Positions 1 through 11,099 of a DNA stretch of 64,000 bases are shown piece after piece (position 1 is the first letter of the stretch; each line of letters opens with the position of its first letter). A model generated the notes under the pieces. The model saw only the letters and a list, made by a program, of their open reading frames with translations, did not search any database and was not told the origin of the DNA. The position numbers were made by a program, and so were the translations under genes. The DNA comes from Okapia johnstoni (taxonomy: Eukaryota > Chordata > Mammalia > Artiodactyla > Giraffidae): positions 7,432,501 to 7,496,500 of the forward strand of contig CM044316.1 in the NCBI GenBank assembly GCA_024291935.2. The letters are read 5' to 3'.

Positions 1-103
1 TACCTCCTAAACTCTGGGTTTGGGGAATGGAGTTGGGGGCACTCTCACACTTTGGGGATCTCACTCTCTGAGAAGCATTTACCCTTTTAGGGAGCTCTCA
101 CCA

Positions 104-312
104 GGGCTTCCCTGGTGGCTCAGATGGTAAAGAATCCACCTATGATGCAGGAGACCCAAATTAGATCCCTGGGTAGGGAAGATCTCCTGCAGAAGGGAAT
201 GGCAACCCACTCCAGTATTCTTGCCTGGAGAATTCCATGGACAGAGGAGCCTGGTGAGCAACAGTTCACAGGGTCCTAAAGAGTTGGACACAACTGGGTG
301 ACTAACTCTTTC
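104..312 (+). repeat. Bov-tA SINE
   Basis: A tRNA-derived head (GGGCTTCCCTGGTGGCTCAG) is followed by the usual body with ACTCCAGTATTCTTGCCTGG and a tail resembling the Bov-B 3' end. It is full length and sits in TEKTL1 intron 1. Confidence 0.9.
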
Positions 313-865
313 ACTTTGGGGAGGTCTTACCCTCTAGAGAGCAGGGCCAGGGACTTCTTCCTTTTACTGATAAGAGCCCAGTGAGCTGGGATGGAGATGA
401 CTTAACTTGGGGGAAGGTTATCATTTCTCTTTGGGGCTGAGGGGCTCCCCCTTCCTTGGTGATGGTCTCATCCTCTCTCCCAGGCTACAAGTGGAGGAGT
501 CTCATCATAGCAATGATGGGGTTTGCCCTTTTGAGGGCTTATTGTCTGGATTTGGGGGCTGGGACTTGAAAACCCGCTCTATGGGTGGATGAGGGGGGGT
601 GTCTCATCTCTCCCCAGGGAGGCTGGAATATTGTCCCCTTTGGGGATGACCATCAAGGGTTTCACTTTAGGGGGAGGATTTTACCAGGGTTGGGACTAGG
701 GGCTCTCTTTCCCCCTGCCTACAGTTTTAGCTCTCAGGTGCAGGACTGAGGAGTCTGAGGGTCTCAGTCTTAAGGCAGAACCTGTCCCTCTTCTAATTCT
801 AACCCTAACCCATGTGAGGCCTGGGATGGGGTTTTCATTCCCTGAGGCTGGGGGGTGTGTTTGGT

Positions 866-1070
866 GCATGCGTGTTCAGTTATGTCAGACTCCTTGCAAC
901 GCTATGGACTGCAGCCCACCAGGCTCCTCTGTCCATGGGAATTTTCAGGCAAGAATATTGAAATGGGTTGCCATTTCCTCCCCAGGGGATCTTCCTGACT
1001 GAGGGATGGAACCCGTGTCTCTCCTGCATTGGCAGGTGGATTCTTTACCACTGAGCCACCTGGGAAGCCT
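866..1070 (-). repeat. Bov-tA SINE
   Basis: An antisense copy, read on the plus strand as TCAGACTCCTTGCAACGCTATGG through to the complement of the tRNA-like head (CTGAGCCACCTGGGAAGCC). Confidence 0.9.
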
Positions 1071-1355
1071 GGGAGAGGGGGGAGTTGGTTAGGGTTTAAA
1101 AAAATATTATGATGAGAATTTTATCTCTTGGGACTAGAATATCACCCCCTGCTCAGCTGGGTGCTTCTTGTGTATTTTCAGTGGGGTTGGGGGGTTGGGG
1201 CACTGAGGGTCTCATGCACAGGGGAGAGTTTCACCCTCTTGTCTAGACTGGGAGTGGTAGATTTTACTCTGGTAAATCCAGCTTCTTGTCTGACTCAAGG
1301 GTCCCACCTTCTCTCCCTAGCAGGGAGACTGAGGGATATCCCCATCTGGGGCAAG

Positions 1356-1561
1356 GTTTCCCTGGTGGCTCAGATGGTAAAGAATCTGCCTGCCATGCAG
1401 GAGACCTCGGTTCGATCCTTGGGTGGGGAAGACCCCCTGGAGGAGGGCATGGCGACCCACTCCAGTATTCTTGCCTGGAGAATCCCATGGACAGACGAGC
1501 CTGGTGAGCTACAGCCCATGGACGGGAGAAAGAGTCGGACACGACAGGACGACTAACACTT
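1356..1561 (+). repeat. Bov-tA SINE with target-site duplication
   Basis: A full-length forward copy flanked by a perfect 10-bp direct repeat, CTGGGGCAAG, at 1346-1355 and 1562-1571, which defines the insertion exactly. The intact duplication suggests a fairly young insertion. Confidence 0.92.
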
Positions 1562-1636
1562 CTGGGGCAAGGGGTTTGAGGATCGCATCTGTTTGGGAGG
1601 ATCTCTGTCTCTGGGGCCAGGAACCAAGGCACCTCA

Positions 1637-2660
<1,024 letters not shown>

Positions 2661-2667
2661 TTCTTCC

Positions 2668-3110
2668 AGCTCTGTTGTTCAGTCGCCAAGTTGTGTCTGA
2701 CTCTTTGTGACCCCACGAACTGCAGCATGCCAGGCTTCTCTGTCTATCACTGTCTGCTGCTGCTGCTGCTAAGTCTCTGCAGTCGTGTCCGACTCTGTGC
2801 GACCCCATAGACGGAAGCCCACCAGGCTCCCCTGTCCTTGGGATTCTCCAGGCAAGAACACTGGAGTGGGTTGCCATTTCCTTCTCCAATGCATGAAAGT
2901 GAAAAGTGAAAGTGAAGATGCTCAGTCGTGTCCGACTCTTAGCGACCCCATGGACCGCAGGCCACCAGGCTCCTCCTTCCATGGGATTGTTCAGGCAAGA
3001 GTACTGGAGTGGGTTGCCATTGCTTTCTCCACTATCACTGTCTAAGTTTGCTCAAACTCAGGTCCATTGAGTCACTGATGCCATCCAAACATCTTCTCCA
3101 GCTCTGAGGA
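2668..3110 (-). repeat. Bov-B tail / Bov SINE fragment, split
   Basis: Antisense Bov-B-derived tail sequence (GTTCAGTCGCCAAGTTGTGTC, then TTTGCTCAAACTCAGGTCC). It is interrupted by the Bov-A2 element at 2756-3032, after which the sequence resumes. Confidence 0.8.
2756..3032 (-). repeat. Bov-A2 SINE, nested
   Basis: A dimeric Bov-A2 in antisense, starting with a CTG-repeat head and linked by GTGAAAAGTGAAAGTGAAG. It is flanked by an 11-bp duplication, TATCACTGTCT, at 2745-2755 and 3033-3043, showing insertion into an older Bov-B-derived fragment. Confidence 0.92.
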
Positions 3111-3124
3111 TGGTGCTAAGGTTT

Positions 3125-3640
3125 CTCCCACTTCAGACCTTTGGATTTGTTGTTCCTTTTGTGTGGCATACTCCTTTCCACCTTCTTCCCATGGTTGGCT
3201 CCTTTTCAGTCTTCAGAACCCAGCTTTATCTATCAATCGATCTATCTAGGTTGTGCTGGGTGTTTGTTGCTGCAAATGGGCTTTTCTCTAGTTGTAGAGA
3301 GCAGAGGATTACTCTTTGGGATGGCGCACGGGCTTCTCATTGTGGCGTCTTCTCTTGTTGTGGAGCACAGGCTCTAGGGCACATGGGCTTCAGTAGTTGC
3401 AGCACTTGGGCTCAGTAGTTGGGGCTCAGGAGCTTAGCTGCTCCGAGGCATGTGGAATCTTCTCGGACCAGGGATCAAACCTGTGTCCCCCTGCATTGGC
3501 AGGTGGATTCTTATCCACTGTACCACTAGGGAAGTCCAGAACCCAGCTTAAATATCACTGTCTTAAAGGAGGCTTTCCTTAGTGCAGTATCTAAGACCTA
3601 CTCTCTCCTATCACTTAGGACTTTCAGTGCAAGCCACAGA
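3125..3640 (+). repeat. L2 LINE fragment, split by a CHR-type SINE
   Basis: Ancient L2-like 3' sequence (cytosine-rich lead, then AAATATCACTGTCTTAAAGG and GGCTTTCCTTAG). It is interrupted at 3227-3537 by a tRNA-derived SINE. Confidence 0.6.
3227..3537 (-). repeat. CHR-type cetartiodactyl SINE
   Basis: A long antisense CHR-like element (GCTGGGTGTTTGTTGCTGC ... TCTCTAGTTG ... GACCAGGGATCAAACC ... CCACTAGGGAAGTCC). It is bounded by a 12-bp duplication AGAACCCAGCTT at 3215-3226 and 3538-3549. Confidence 0.88.
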
Positions 3641-4164
3641 AAAGGAAAAGATGGTTTCACAGTCAGAATCATAGCAAAAGACATACAGAACAAAGACATA
3701 CAGCAGCTCTAAAGGACACCATGGCTACTGTTGCAGAAATCTCAGCTGTTGGTTGACTGTCCCCCGGAATGGCATTGCTACTACAGCCAGCAACTGAGTC
3801 AGTTCTCTGTAGCACCTACTTTTTTGCCCCTTTAGTTCCCGGGGTCCAAGGTGGCTGTGTCTAATTGCCTAAGCCTGTGTCACATGGCCATGCCTGGACT
3901 GCAAAGGAAGCTAGGAAAAGTGACTCATGGCTGAACTTGCTGTTTCTATGGAGGAAGGAGGACTTTGTTTCCCATCAGGACCATATGATGTGGAATTCCT
4001 CCAACATAGGAAGCCCGTTGGAGTCTGGGGAAGAAGAGACAACTGCCCTCACCCCCTCCCCCGTAATTCTCCATCACATCACCTTTTTTTTTTTCTTTTC
4101 CTTCAAGCTGTGGCATCTCTACCGGGGCAACTGATAGGCGCCTCAAACTCAACAGGTCCAAAAC

Positions 4165-5180
4165 CACATTGTTTTTAATTTTAATTTTTTAAATTTTTAA
4201 TTGGAGGATAATTGCTTTACAATGTTGGGTTGGTTCCTGCCATACAACAATGTGAATTAGCCATAAGTATACATATGTCCCCTCTCTTGAACCTCCCTCC
4301 CACTCCTACCTTATCCCACCGCTGTAGGTTGTCACAGAGCACCAGGTTGAGCTCCCCGTTGTTATACAGCAACTTCCCACTGGCTATTTATTTGCGTTTG
4401 GTAATGTATATGTTGCAATGCCACTCTCTCAATTTGTCCCACCCTTTCTTCCCTCCCCTACAGAAGTCTGTTTCCTATGTCTGCATCTCTATTTCTATTC
4501 CTGCCCTGCAAATAGGTTCATCAGTACTATTTTGCTAGATTCCCTATAAATGTGTTAATATACAATTTTTAAATATAGTTTTTTTCCTCTTTCTGATTTA
4601 CTTCACTCTGAGGTGGCTCTAGGTTCACCACCTCATTAGAACTGACTCAAATTCATTCCTTTTTATGGCTGAGTAATATTCCACTGTATATATGTACCAT
4701 ATTTTCCTTATCCATTCATCTGTTGATACACATCGAGGTTGCTTCCATGTCCTGGCTATTCTAAAGAGTGCTGCTGAGATAGGGGCGAGATCAAAGCCCC
4801 CAATTAAAGTAACAACCTTTTGCTTTCCCTCCTGTTATCTTGTTTTAACAGCTGTAGCTCATCAATCACCACTTTTGCTTCTGTGACCTTGCTTGCTTGT
4901 TACATCCATGGGAACTTGGGCTACTTGGGGAGGGGAGGGATCTGAGCTGTTTGAGTGGGAACTTTATGGTGTATAAAAGATACCCAGAACAAAGCTGGGG
5001 CACTCAGCCTTTGGAGATGACTCTGCTGGGCCAGCACAGGTACTGAATAAAACCCTGCTGTTCTGCATCTTTGAGTGCCACTTATCTTCTTCCACTGCCA
5101 TGGTTTCCATAACACTTCAATGAACATTGAAGTACATGTGTCTTTCTGAATTATCAAAACCACATTTTTGATGAACATAT
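4165..5180 (-). repeat. L1 LINE 3' end, antisense, split by an LTR
   Basis: Artiodactyl L1 3' sequence in reverse (AATTGGAGGATAATTGC, ATGGCTGAGTAATATTCCA, CATGTCCTGGCTATTCTAAA). It resumes after the LTR with CAATGAACATTGAAGTACATG. Confidence 0.85.
4775..5114 (+). mobile_element. Solitary retroviral-type LTR nested in L1
   Basis: A 340-bp segment that begins TGAGATAGGG and ends CCATAACA (TG...CA ends). It lies between the imperfect 4-bp flanks CTGC and CTTC exactly where the L1 sequence is broken. Internal signals fit an LTR: a TATA-like GTATAAAAGA near 4972 and AATAAA near 5045. No internal viral sequence is present, so it is a solo LTR. The class is inferred from the 4-bp duplication. Confidence 0.75.
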
Positions 5181-5545
5181 CTGATCTTTTTCTTCTGCTA
5201 GTGTTCCTTGACTTGATACTTGGCCACTATCCACCCCAGTTGCTCATGTTAAAAACTTAGTAAGCTCCCTTAATTTTTTTGTGTCCACATGCAATCCACC
5301 AAGAGGTTTTTCCTGTCCTACCTTCAAAACTTATCTCCAATATTACTTTTTCTCCATTGCTACCAGCAGCATTCTTATTCTCACTCACACCATCATTTCT
5401 CACTCACCTGGTCTCCCTGCCTCTCCCCCTTGCCTTCCTAAATTCATTCTCCACACCACAGTCAGCACTCTGCTTTAAACTAGAGCACATCTGTTGTTGT
5501 TGTTTAGTTGCTAAGTCATGTCTGACTCTTTGGGACTCCACACTG

Positions 5546-5969
5546 CAGTGACCCAAGGATGAAAGAGCAGATAAAACCAAGGAGGGTCCTAGAATGCAGG
5601 AACAGAAAAACCAGACCCTTGTTGTCCTTCCCTCCCCCATGTTGTAACTATTAACAGATTCATGTCCTCCTCCTGAGCAGTATAACGTGTCTCCTCTTCT
5701 ACCACATAGGGAGAAGGTATTTGCCTTACTCTTCCCCCACCCAGTATATGTGCCTCATCCAATCAGCAAATGACCCTGTAAGACCCCTATCCTGCTCCTT
5801 GTACCCTGGCTATAAAAACGCATTAAGGAGCCCTGTTCAACAATGGTTCTCCCTTGAGCTGGCCCACTGTTGTAACAGCGTCTCCCACTCTAATACACTT
5901 TATTTCCCCTCATTCTGTCTCATGTCTAGAAATTCTTTCCCAACCCATGCCTGGACCATGACACACACA
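5546..5969 (+). mobile_element. Solitary LTR, retroviral type
   Basis: An insertion in the Bov-tA that starts near TGCAGTGACCC and ends near GACACACACA. It contains a CCAATCAGC box, a TATA-like GGCTATAAAAACG near 5810 and a polyadenylation-like region (ACACTTTATTTCC) near 5895. The exact ends are uncertain by a few bases. No retroviral coding sequence is attached. Confidence 0.7.
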
Positions 5970-6026
5970 TTGTAGCCCATCAAGGCTCCTCTGTCCATAG
6001 GATTTCCCAGGCAAGAAGACTGGAGT

Positions 6027-6514
6027 TGTTGTAGCCACACATTCTGGGAAACAAACTCACTCAGAAGGACAATGCAGACAGCGGAGTTCAGTTTATTACA
6101 CAGGTGGGCCCAAGGCAGAGTCTCCTCTTAGCCAAGGACCCTGAGCAGTTTTTGTGAAAACCTTAAATACCCTAAGTGTACGTGCACAAACCCACCTCTC
6201 CAAATTCCCTGACAATCAGAGTTAACCGGAGATTCATATGCCTTAAGCCTAGGTAGTTAACAGTGGACAATTATCAATAGGCCTGTGGTCATACCCCAAT
6301 AAGCATAATAGAATGTATGATTCTATTCCATTACACAAATAATTAGGGTATTCTTTTAGCAAAGGAAGAGCCCTGGGGCTCTTCCTTCTGGGGGCCTGGT
6401 TTTCCGGTTGGTATGTCATTTGCCATAAATACAGGGCTTAAAGCTCAAAGTCCACAGTCCAGCCCAAGATGGAGTCCTGCTTTCAAGATAGAGCCTGTTC
6501 TATTTCCTCCTTCA
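6027..6514 (-). mobile_element. Solitary LTR, retroviral type, antisense
   Basis: A 488-bp TG...CA segment (TGTTGTAGCC ... CTCCTTCA) with 4-bp flanks GAGT and GAGC. On the minus strand it contains AATAAA near 6095, giving the orientation. It interrupts the same Bov-tA as the preceding LTR and has no internal viral sequence. Confidence 0.78.
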
Positions 6515-6599
6515 GAGCGGGTTGCCATTTCCTCCTCCAGGGGATCTTCATTACCCAGGGATCAAACCCAAGTCTCCTGCATTGGCAGGCGATTTCTTT

Positions 6600-6924
6600 T
6601 TTTTTTTTTTCTTAATTTATCTATTTATTTTTGGGTGTGCTGGGTCTTTGTTGTTGTGTGGGCTTTTCTCTAGTTGCAGTGAGTGGGGGCTACTCTTCAT
6701 TGTGGTGCTTGGGTTTCTCATTGCATTGGCTTCTCTTGTGGAGCATGGGGTCTAGGGTGCATGGGCTTCAGTTGTTGCAGCCCCTGGGCTCTAGAGTACA
6801 GGCTCAATAGTTGTGGTGCACGGGCTTAGTTGCTCTGAGGCATGTGGGATCTTTCTGGACCAGGGATTGAACCCGTGTCTCTTGCATTGGCAGGCGAATT
6901 TTTTTTTTTTTTTTTTTTTTTTTT
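6600..6924 (-). repeat. CHR-type SINE within the Bov-tA
   Basis: An antisense CHR-like element (GGGTGTGCTGGGTCTTTG ... GACCAGGGATTGAACCC) flanked by T-runs. Its tRNA-like end shares GCATTGGCAGGCGA with the Bov-tA it interrupts, so insertion and recombination between the two related SINE segments are both possible. The 25-base T-run at 6899-6925 is unusually long. Confidence 0.75.
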
Positions 6925-7174
6925 TACCACTGAGCCACCTGTAAAACCCAGAGCACATCACTTTCTTACTTAAAAACCCTTCAGTGAATTTCATTGTGCT
7001 TGTGTGTGCATGCTAAGTCGCTTCAGTTGTGTCCGACTCTTTGAGACCCTATGGACTATAGCTCACCAGGCTCCTTTGTCTATGGGATTCTCCAGGCTAG
7101 GATACGGGAATTGCCAATACATGGGCCTTCCTCCAGGGGATCTTCCTGACCCAGGAATCTCTTATGTCTCTTGC

Positions 7175-7666
7175 TGTTACAGGGAGGAAACCAATTCTGA
7201 CTCCATGTTGGAAACTGTTTCTTTGACTTGCTTTTCATTGCTTTTGATATCATAATCATACTTATTGGCTTGCCTGGAGGACTCTGCTCCTCTACTTTAC
7301 TGTAAACTAAAGTGCCTTTGTTCAGCTCATGTAGAGACAATTTGTCCCTGCCCACCTGTGAACAGAAGAGATTAACACACCCCTTCCAAAGGCTGGCCAT
7401 TCCCCTGGAGATGTTTTGCAAGACTGAAGACCCTTTCACTTTACTTCCCCATTGCCTCTCCCTCTCTATTCTGCCTTTTGACTTTAGCTTCTCATTGCTT
7501 CTTTCTCTCTGATCTATAAGAGAACCTGGCATCCAGACCCCCAAAAGATGGTTATTTTGAGGCAATAGCCTGCCATCTTCTCGGTCAGCTGCTTTCCTTG
7601 CCTCAATACCTCATCTCTGACTCACTGGCCTGTCATGTGGTGAGCAGAGAGCTTGGATTCATAACA
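7175..7666 (+). mobile_element. Solitary LTR, copy 1 of a related pair
   Basis: A 492-bp element, TGTTACAGGG ... GGATTCATAACA, flanked by TTGC and CTGC. It shares blocks with the next LTR (GAACCTGGCATCCAGACC, AGCCTGCCATCTTCT, GAGCAG followed by CTTGGA). No internal viral sequence; a 4-bp duplication is typical of ERV1-like elements. Confidence 0.8.
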
Positions 7667-7700
7667 CTGCCTTGGCAGGCGGGTTCTCCACCACTAGCAC

Positions 7701-8155
7701 TGTAACCGGGAAGGGTTAATTTTGAATTCATGCTCGATCTGCTTTTGTGACTTTAACCCTCATCCTGTGGCTTTTTCTGTTACTGTAGGCATACATAACA
7801 GCCTCCCTCAGGGAGACAGCCTGAGCTGCCCACCTGTAAAAGATTGTAAGGAAGTGAAAACTAACATATTACCCTGCCTGAGGCTTGCCATTCTAGGGGA
7901 CATTTGCAAGAATTGAATAGTCTTTTTACTTTGTTTCCTCAACAACTGCCTCCCCCCACCCCCACCCCGCCCCAATCTCTGATCCATAAAAGAACTTGGC
8001 ATCCAGGCCCTGACAAGATGGTTATTTTTAGGCTCTAGCCTGCCATCTTCTGGGTCAGCCAACTCCAGAATAAAGTCCCTTCCTGATCCCAACACCTCGT
8101 CTTGGATTCATTGACTCATCTTTCAGCGAGCAGTGCCAGCTTGGACTCGACAACA
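7701..8155 (+). mobile_element. Solitary LTR, copy 2 of a related pair
   Basis: A 455-bp element, TGTAACCGGG ... GGACTCGACAACA, flanked by GCAC and GCGC. It has a TATA-like CCATAAAAGA near 7985 and AATAAAGTCCC near 8069. It has the same orientation and family as the LTR 34 bp to its left. Confidence 0.8.
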
Positions 8156-8183
8156 GCGCCATCTGGGAAGCCCAATCTCATTG

Positions 8184-8365
8184 TTCAGTTCAGTTCAGTC
8201 ACTCAGTTGTGTCCGACTCTTTGCAACCCCACAGACTGCAGCACGCCAGGCTTCCCTGTCCATCACCAACTCCCGGAACTTGCTCAAACTCATGTCCATC
8301 GAGTCGGTGATGCCATCCAACCATCTCATCATCTGTTGTCCCCTTCTTCTCCTGCCTTCTCTCTA
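8184..8365 (-). repeat. Bov-B 3' tail fragment
   Basis: Antisense GTTCAGTTCAGTCACTCAG through CATCGAGTCGGTGATGCC, the 3' end of Bov-B and its derived SINEs. It is followed by an AT-rich simple repeat at 8360-8400. Confidence 0.85.
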
Positions 8366-8401
8366 TATATTATAAATACATATAATAATATATATATATA
8401 A

Positions 8402-8740
8402 TGAAAATCACTCAGTTATGTTGGACTCTTTGTGATCCTGTGGACTATACAGTCCACGGAATTCTCCAGGCCAGAATATTGGAGTGTGTAACCTTTCCTT
8501 TCTCCAGAGGATCTTCCCAACCCAGGGATTGAACCCAGGTTTCCCGCATTGCAGGCAGATTCTTTACCAGCTTAGCAACCAGGGAAACCCAATAATACTG
8601 GAGTGGGTAGCCTATCCTTTCTGCTGCGGATCTTCCCAACCCAGGAATGAACCGGGGTCTCCTGCATTGCACATGGATTCTTTACCAACTGAGCTATCTA
8701 TCTATCTATGGGCTTCCCTCATAGCTTAGTTGGTATATAT
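8402..8740 (-). repeat. Two adjacent Bov-tA pieces
   Basis: An antisense Bov-tA at 8402-8590 is followed by a second antisense partial copy at about 8594-8695. Then come CTAT repeats and a short forward head (GGGCTTCCCTCATAGCTTAG). Confidence 0.8.
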
Positions 8741-8743
8741 ACA

Positions 8744-8795
<52 letters not shown>
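8733..8795. repeat. (TA)n microsatellite
   Basis: Alternating TA runs for about 60 bases, with ACATATATGTA interruptions at the start. Confidence 0.95.
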
Positions 8796-8797
<2 letters not shown>

Positions 8798-9129
8798 CTC
8801 AATAAACACTTACTTAATGAATAAATGAGTGAAGGAATGAATAAACATTTTCTTGTGGCATGATATGAGAAATACAAGCAAGAGGAAGGAATGAAATAGC
8901 CTGGCTTTGCAAAACTGAGGGATCATTTGGTAATGAGGAGAAATAAGATGGAAAACTGAAGCCTCCCAGGTCAGCCACCTGGAGACTCTACCAGCATCAC
9001 CAGGAAAAAACAGAGGCAGGTAAGCTTTGGGGATGGAGGTTCATTTCAAGTGTTCATGAGAGTGTGGGTTAGTCATTAGCCACTGGGTCCACTGGTATCT
9101 GTCTCAACAGATCTTCACTGGAATCAGGA

Positions 9130-9345
9130 CAGTACCATGGTCAAGATTCTGGAGCCAAATGACTAAGGTTCAGATTATGATTCTGACCATTGCCATCTGT
9201 GTGATCTTGGGAAAGTTGCTTGACTTCTCTGTGCCTCTGTTTCCTCATCTGTTGACTAGGATAATAGGATCGTGATATGGATTAAAGAAGATAATATGAG
9301 TGAAGTGCTTAGCATGGTGACTGATAGTAATCTTTATGAAAGTAC
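9130..9345 (+). repeat. MIR SINE
   Basis: A typical MIR core: TGTGTGATCTTGGGAAAGTTGC, CTCTGTGCCTCTGTTTCCTC and a GAAGTGCTTAGCATGG end. An ancient mammalian element. Confidence 0.85.
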
Positions 9346-9821
9346 TTACTTTTCATTTTTATTAATTAAATGAATAGATGAATGAGCTCTTCTAATACTA
9401 GGAGATGCAGAGAAGGTTTCACAAAGAACCTAGGAAATAGCTCATTTGGGACAACATTCTGGACTCGACCATCTACCTTTGCTCTGTTCATTGAATGCTT
9501 CCATTTTCCTAACTGGAGAATCTCACTGGATTGGTTTGCTGCCTGGTGTATGGAGCACATCTATTGGGTGTGCTAAGCAATCTGAGGGACATCTGAGGAA
9601 GCTTTACTGTGTCAGACCTGTATATGGAGGATTTTGGCTCCAACTTGGGTCTTAGGTGAAATTCATTAGGGTGATGGATGGGGGTGTGGTCAGTCCCATT
9701 CTGGCTTTTAATTGGCTTACCTCTTTCTTGCCAATATACCCCTAGTGTGTATTACATTGTTTGAGCATTGGAACTGATGTATACTACTGACTGTTTCTCA
9801 ATCTGCCAACTTCTCATTTTC

Positions 9822-10044
9822 ATCGCTCATCTGGTGGCTCAACAGCAAAGAATCCACCTGCAATGCAGGAGCCACAGGAGATGCGGGTTCAAATCCCTGG
9901 GTCAGGAAGATCCCCTGGAGGATGAAATGGCAACCCACTCCAGTATTCTTGGCTAAAAATCCCATGGACAGAGGAGCCTGGTGGACTACAGTCCTAAGAG
10001 TCGCAGAGAGTAGAACATGACTGAGTCACTAAACACACACACAC
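9822..10044 (+). repeat. Bov-tA SINE
   Basis: Forward copy with a damaged head (CATCTGGTGGCTCAACAGC) and an ACACACAC tail. Confidence 0.88.
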
Positions 10045-10238
10045 ATTGTATAAAACATAGAAAAATATGATGAGGAGAATAAGAATCATCTGTAATTTTA
10101 CTATCCAGAGATAACTACTCTGAACATGTCTTGATTTCACTCTAGCCATTCATTTCTCTTTCTCCCCCTCCCCACATAAAATTACAGGTATATGCATCAC
10201 CCAACATGCTAAAGCTCCAGTATTTCTAACTCAGGCCA

Positions 10239-10715
10239 GTGGGGAATAATATTTGTGATATTAGCTCTCTGATTTTTATAATGAAGAACACTTTACAGAA
10301 ATTCCTTTTTGTAGCCATCTTTGGTGGGACCAAAGATATTCTATATAATAAGTCCTACAAAGTGGGGAACAGAATTCTGCCCTGTATTAAACAGAATGAA
10401 ATTGCAGAATATATGAAGAAGGAGGACCTTTTAAAACTTCTGGCTTTTCTTTCCTTTTTTCCTTCGCTATTACGTGGAGATGCCCTTCACTCTGAAATCT
10501 TGGCAGGTAATTATCAGAGACCCTTTTTTAGGTTCCCCGATGTCTTCCCTTCTGGGGCGCCAGGTTCTACTTTTAGTAGGTGCCCCCTTTCTCTTGGAGA
10601 TAATCACATCAATTGGTCTCTTGTTCCAGGGGGATATGACCTAGAATCAGTTTTGTCTTTTAGAAATGAGGTCGCTTTCCTGGGGGAGGTGTCAGAGGAC
10701 TGTGGGAAGCCCTAG
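10239..10715 (+). other. Uncharacterised 158-codon open frame in repeat-poor DNA
   Basis: An open frame of 158 codons starting MGNNICDISSLIF in a stretch with few recognisable repeats (about 10,050-11,100). I recognise no domain. A hydrophobic patch (LLKLLAFLSFFPSLL) is present near residues 65-80. Composition is not obviously coding and no splice context supports it, so chance is the simplest explanation. Confidence 0.15.
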
Positions 10716-11099
10716 ACTGGAGAAGAGGTTCTGCCTGGTTTTTCTGGTCACCTCCTGCAGAGGTAGTGACTGTGCTGGTCAGTGAGGGATAAACCCTGGT
10801 CTGTATGTCTCTAGCCCCTGTCAGTTCTCTGAAATGGTTTGGGCAAAGGTTATCAATGTCCTCCTGCAATGGGCCAATTCCTAGTTTCTTTTCCATCCCA
10901 TGTAACTTGACCTCTAGGTAATATTTGAAATCATCAGCTGCCTGAAACTTGAATGTCCTCCCCTATACTCTTTCTCACTCTTCCTTTTTGACTGTCGTCT
11001 TGGTCCTTCATGGGCTGGTTGTCTGCCATCCACCCTCAAATAGTTAGGTTGTTTAGGTGCTTTAGGCAGTCTTGAAGATGGCTCCCTGTGGTCTCCACC

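Larger units (their letters stand above)
5492..6949 (-). repeat. Bov-tA SINE opened by three later segments
   Basis: A single antisense Bov-tA can be followed in four pieces: about 5492-5545, 5970-6026, 6515-6600 and 6925-6949. A perfect 10-bp duplication AGAGCACATC at 5482-5491 and 6950-6959 brackets the whole set. The gaps are two LTRs and a CHR-type SINE. Confidence 0.85.
6997..8177 (-). repeat. Bov-tA SINE opened by two LTRs
   Basis: Antisense Bov-tA pieces at about 6997-7174, 7667-7700 and 8156-8177 join into one copy. A short TCATTG repeat at 6991-6996 and 8178-8183 may be its duplication. Confidence 0.8.

Noticed and set aside
104..312. tRNA genes at the heads of Bov-tA elements
   Set aside because: The tRNA-like heads keep promoter-box resemblance but lack a full cloverleaf; they are SINE parts, not tRNA genes.
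1264..1632. Long overlapping open frames on both strands around 1.1-1.7 kb
   Set aside because: They run through a Bov-tA SINE and its flanks; the same peptides (such as SLVAQMVKNLPAMQET) recur at many SINE copies in the window.
7080..7565. 161-codon minus-strand frame that might be a viral gene
   Set aside because: It lies across an LTR and a SINE piece; solo LTRs carry no coding sequence and the peptide is not recognisable.
4165..8177. A single decayed provirus across 4.2-8.2 kb
   Set aside because: Each LTR has its own short flanks and different host sequence around it (L1 or SINE), and no internal viral region lies between any pair.
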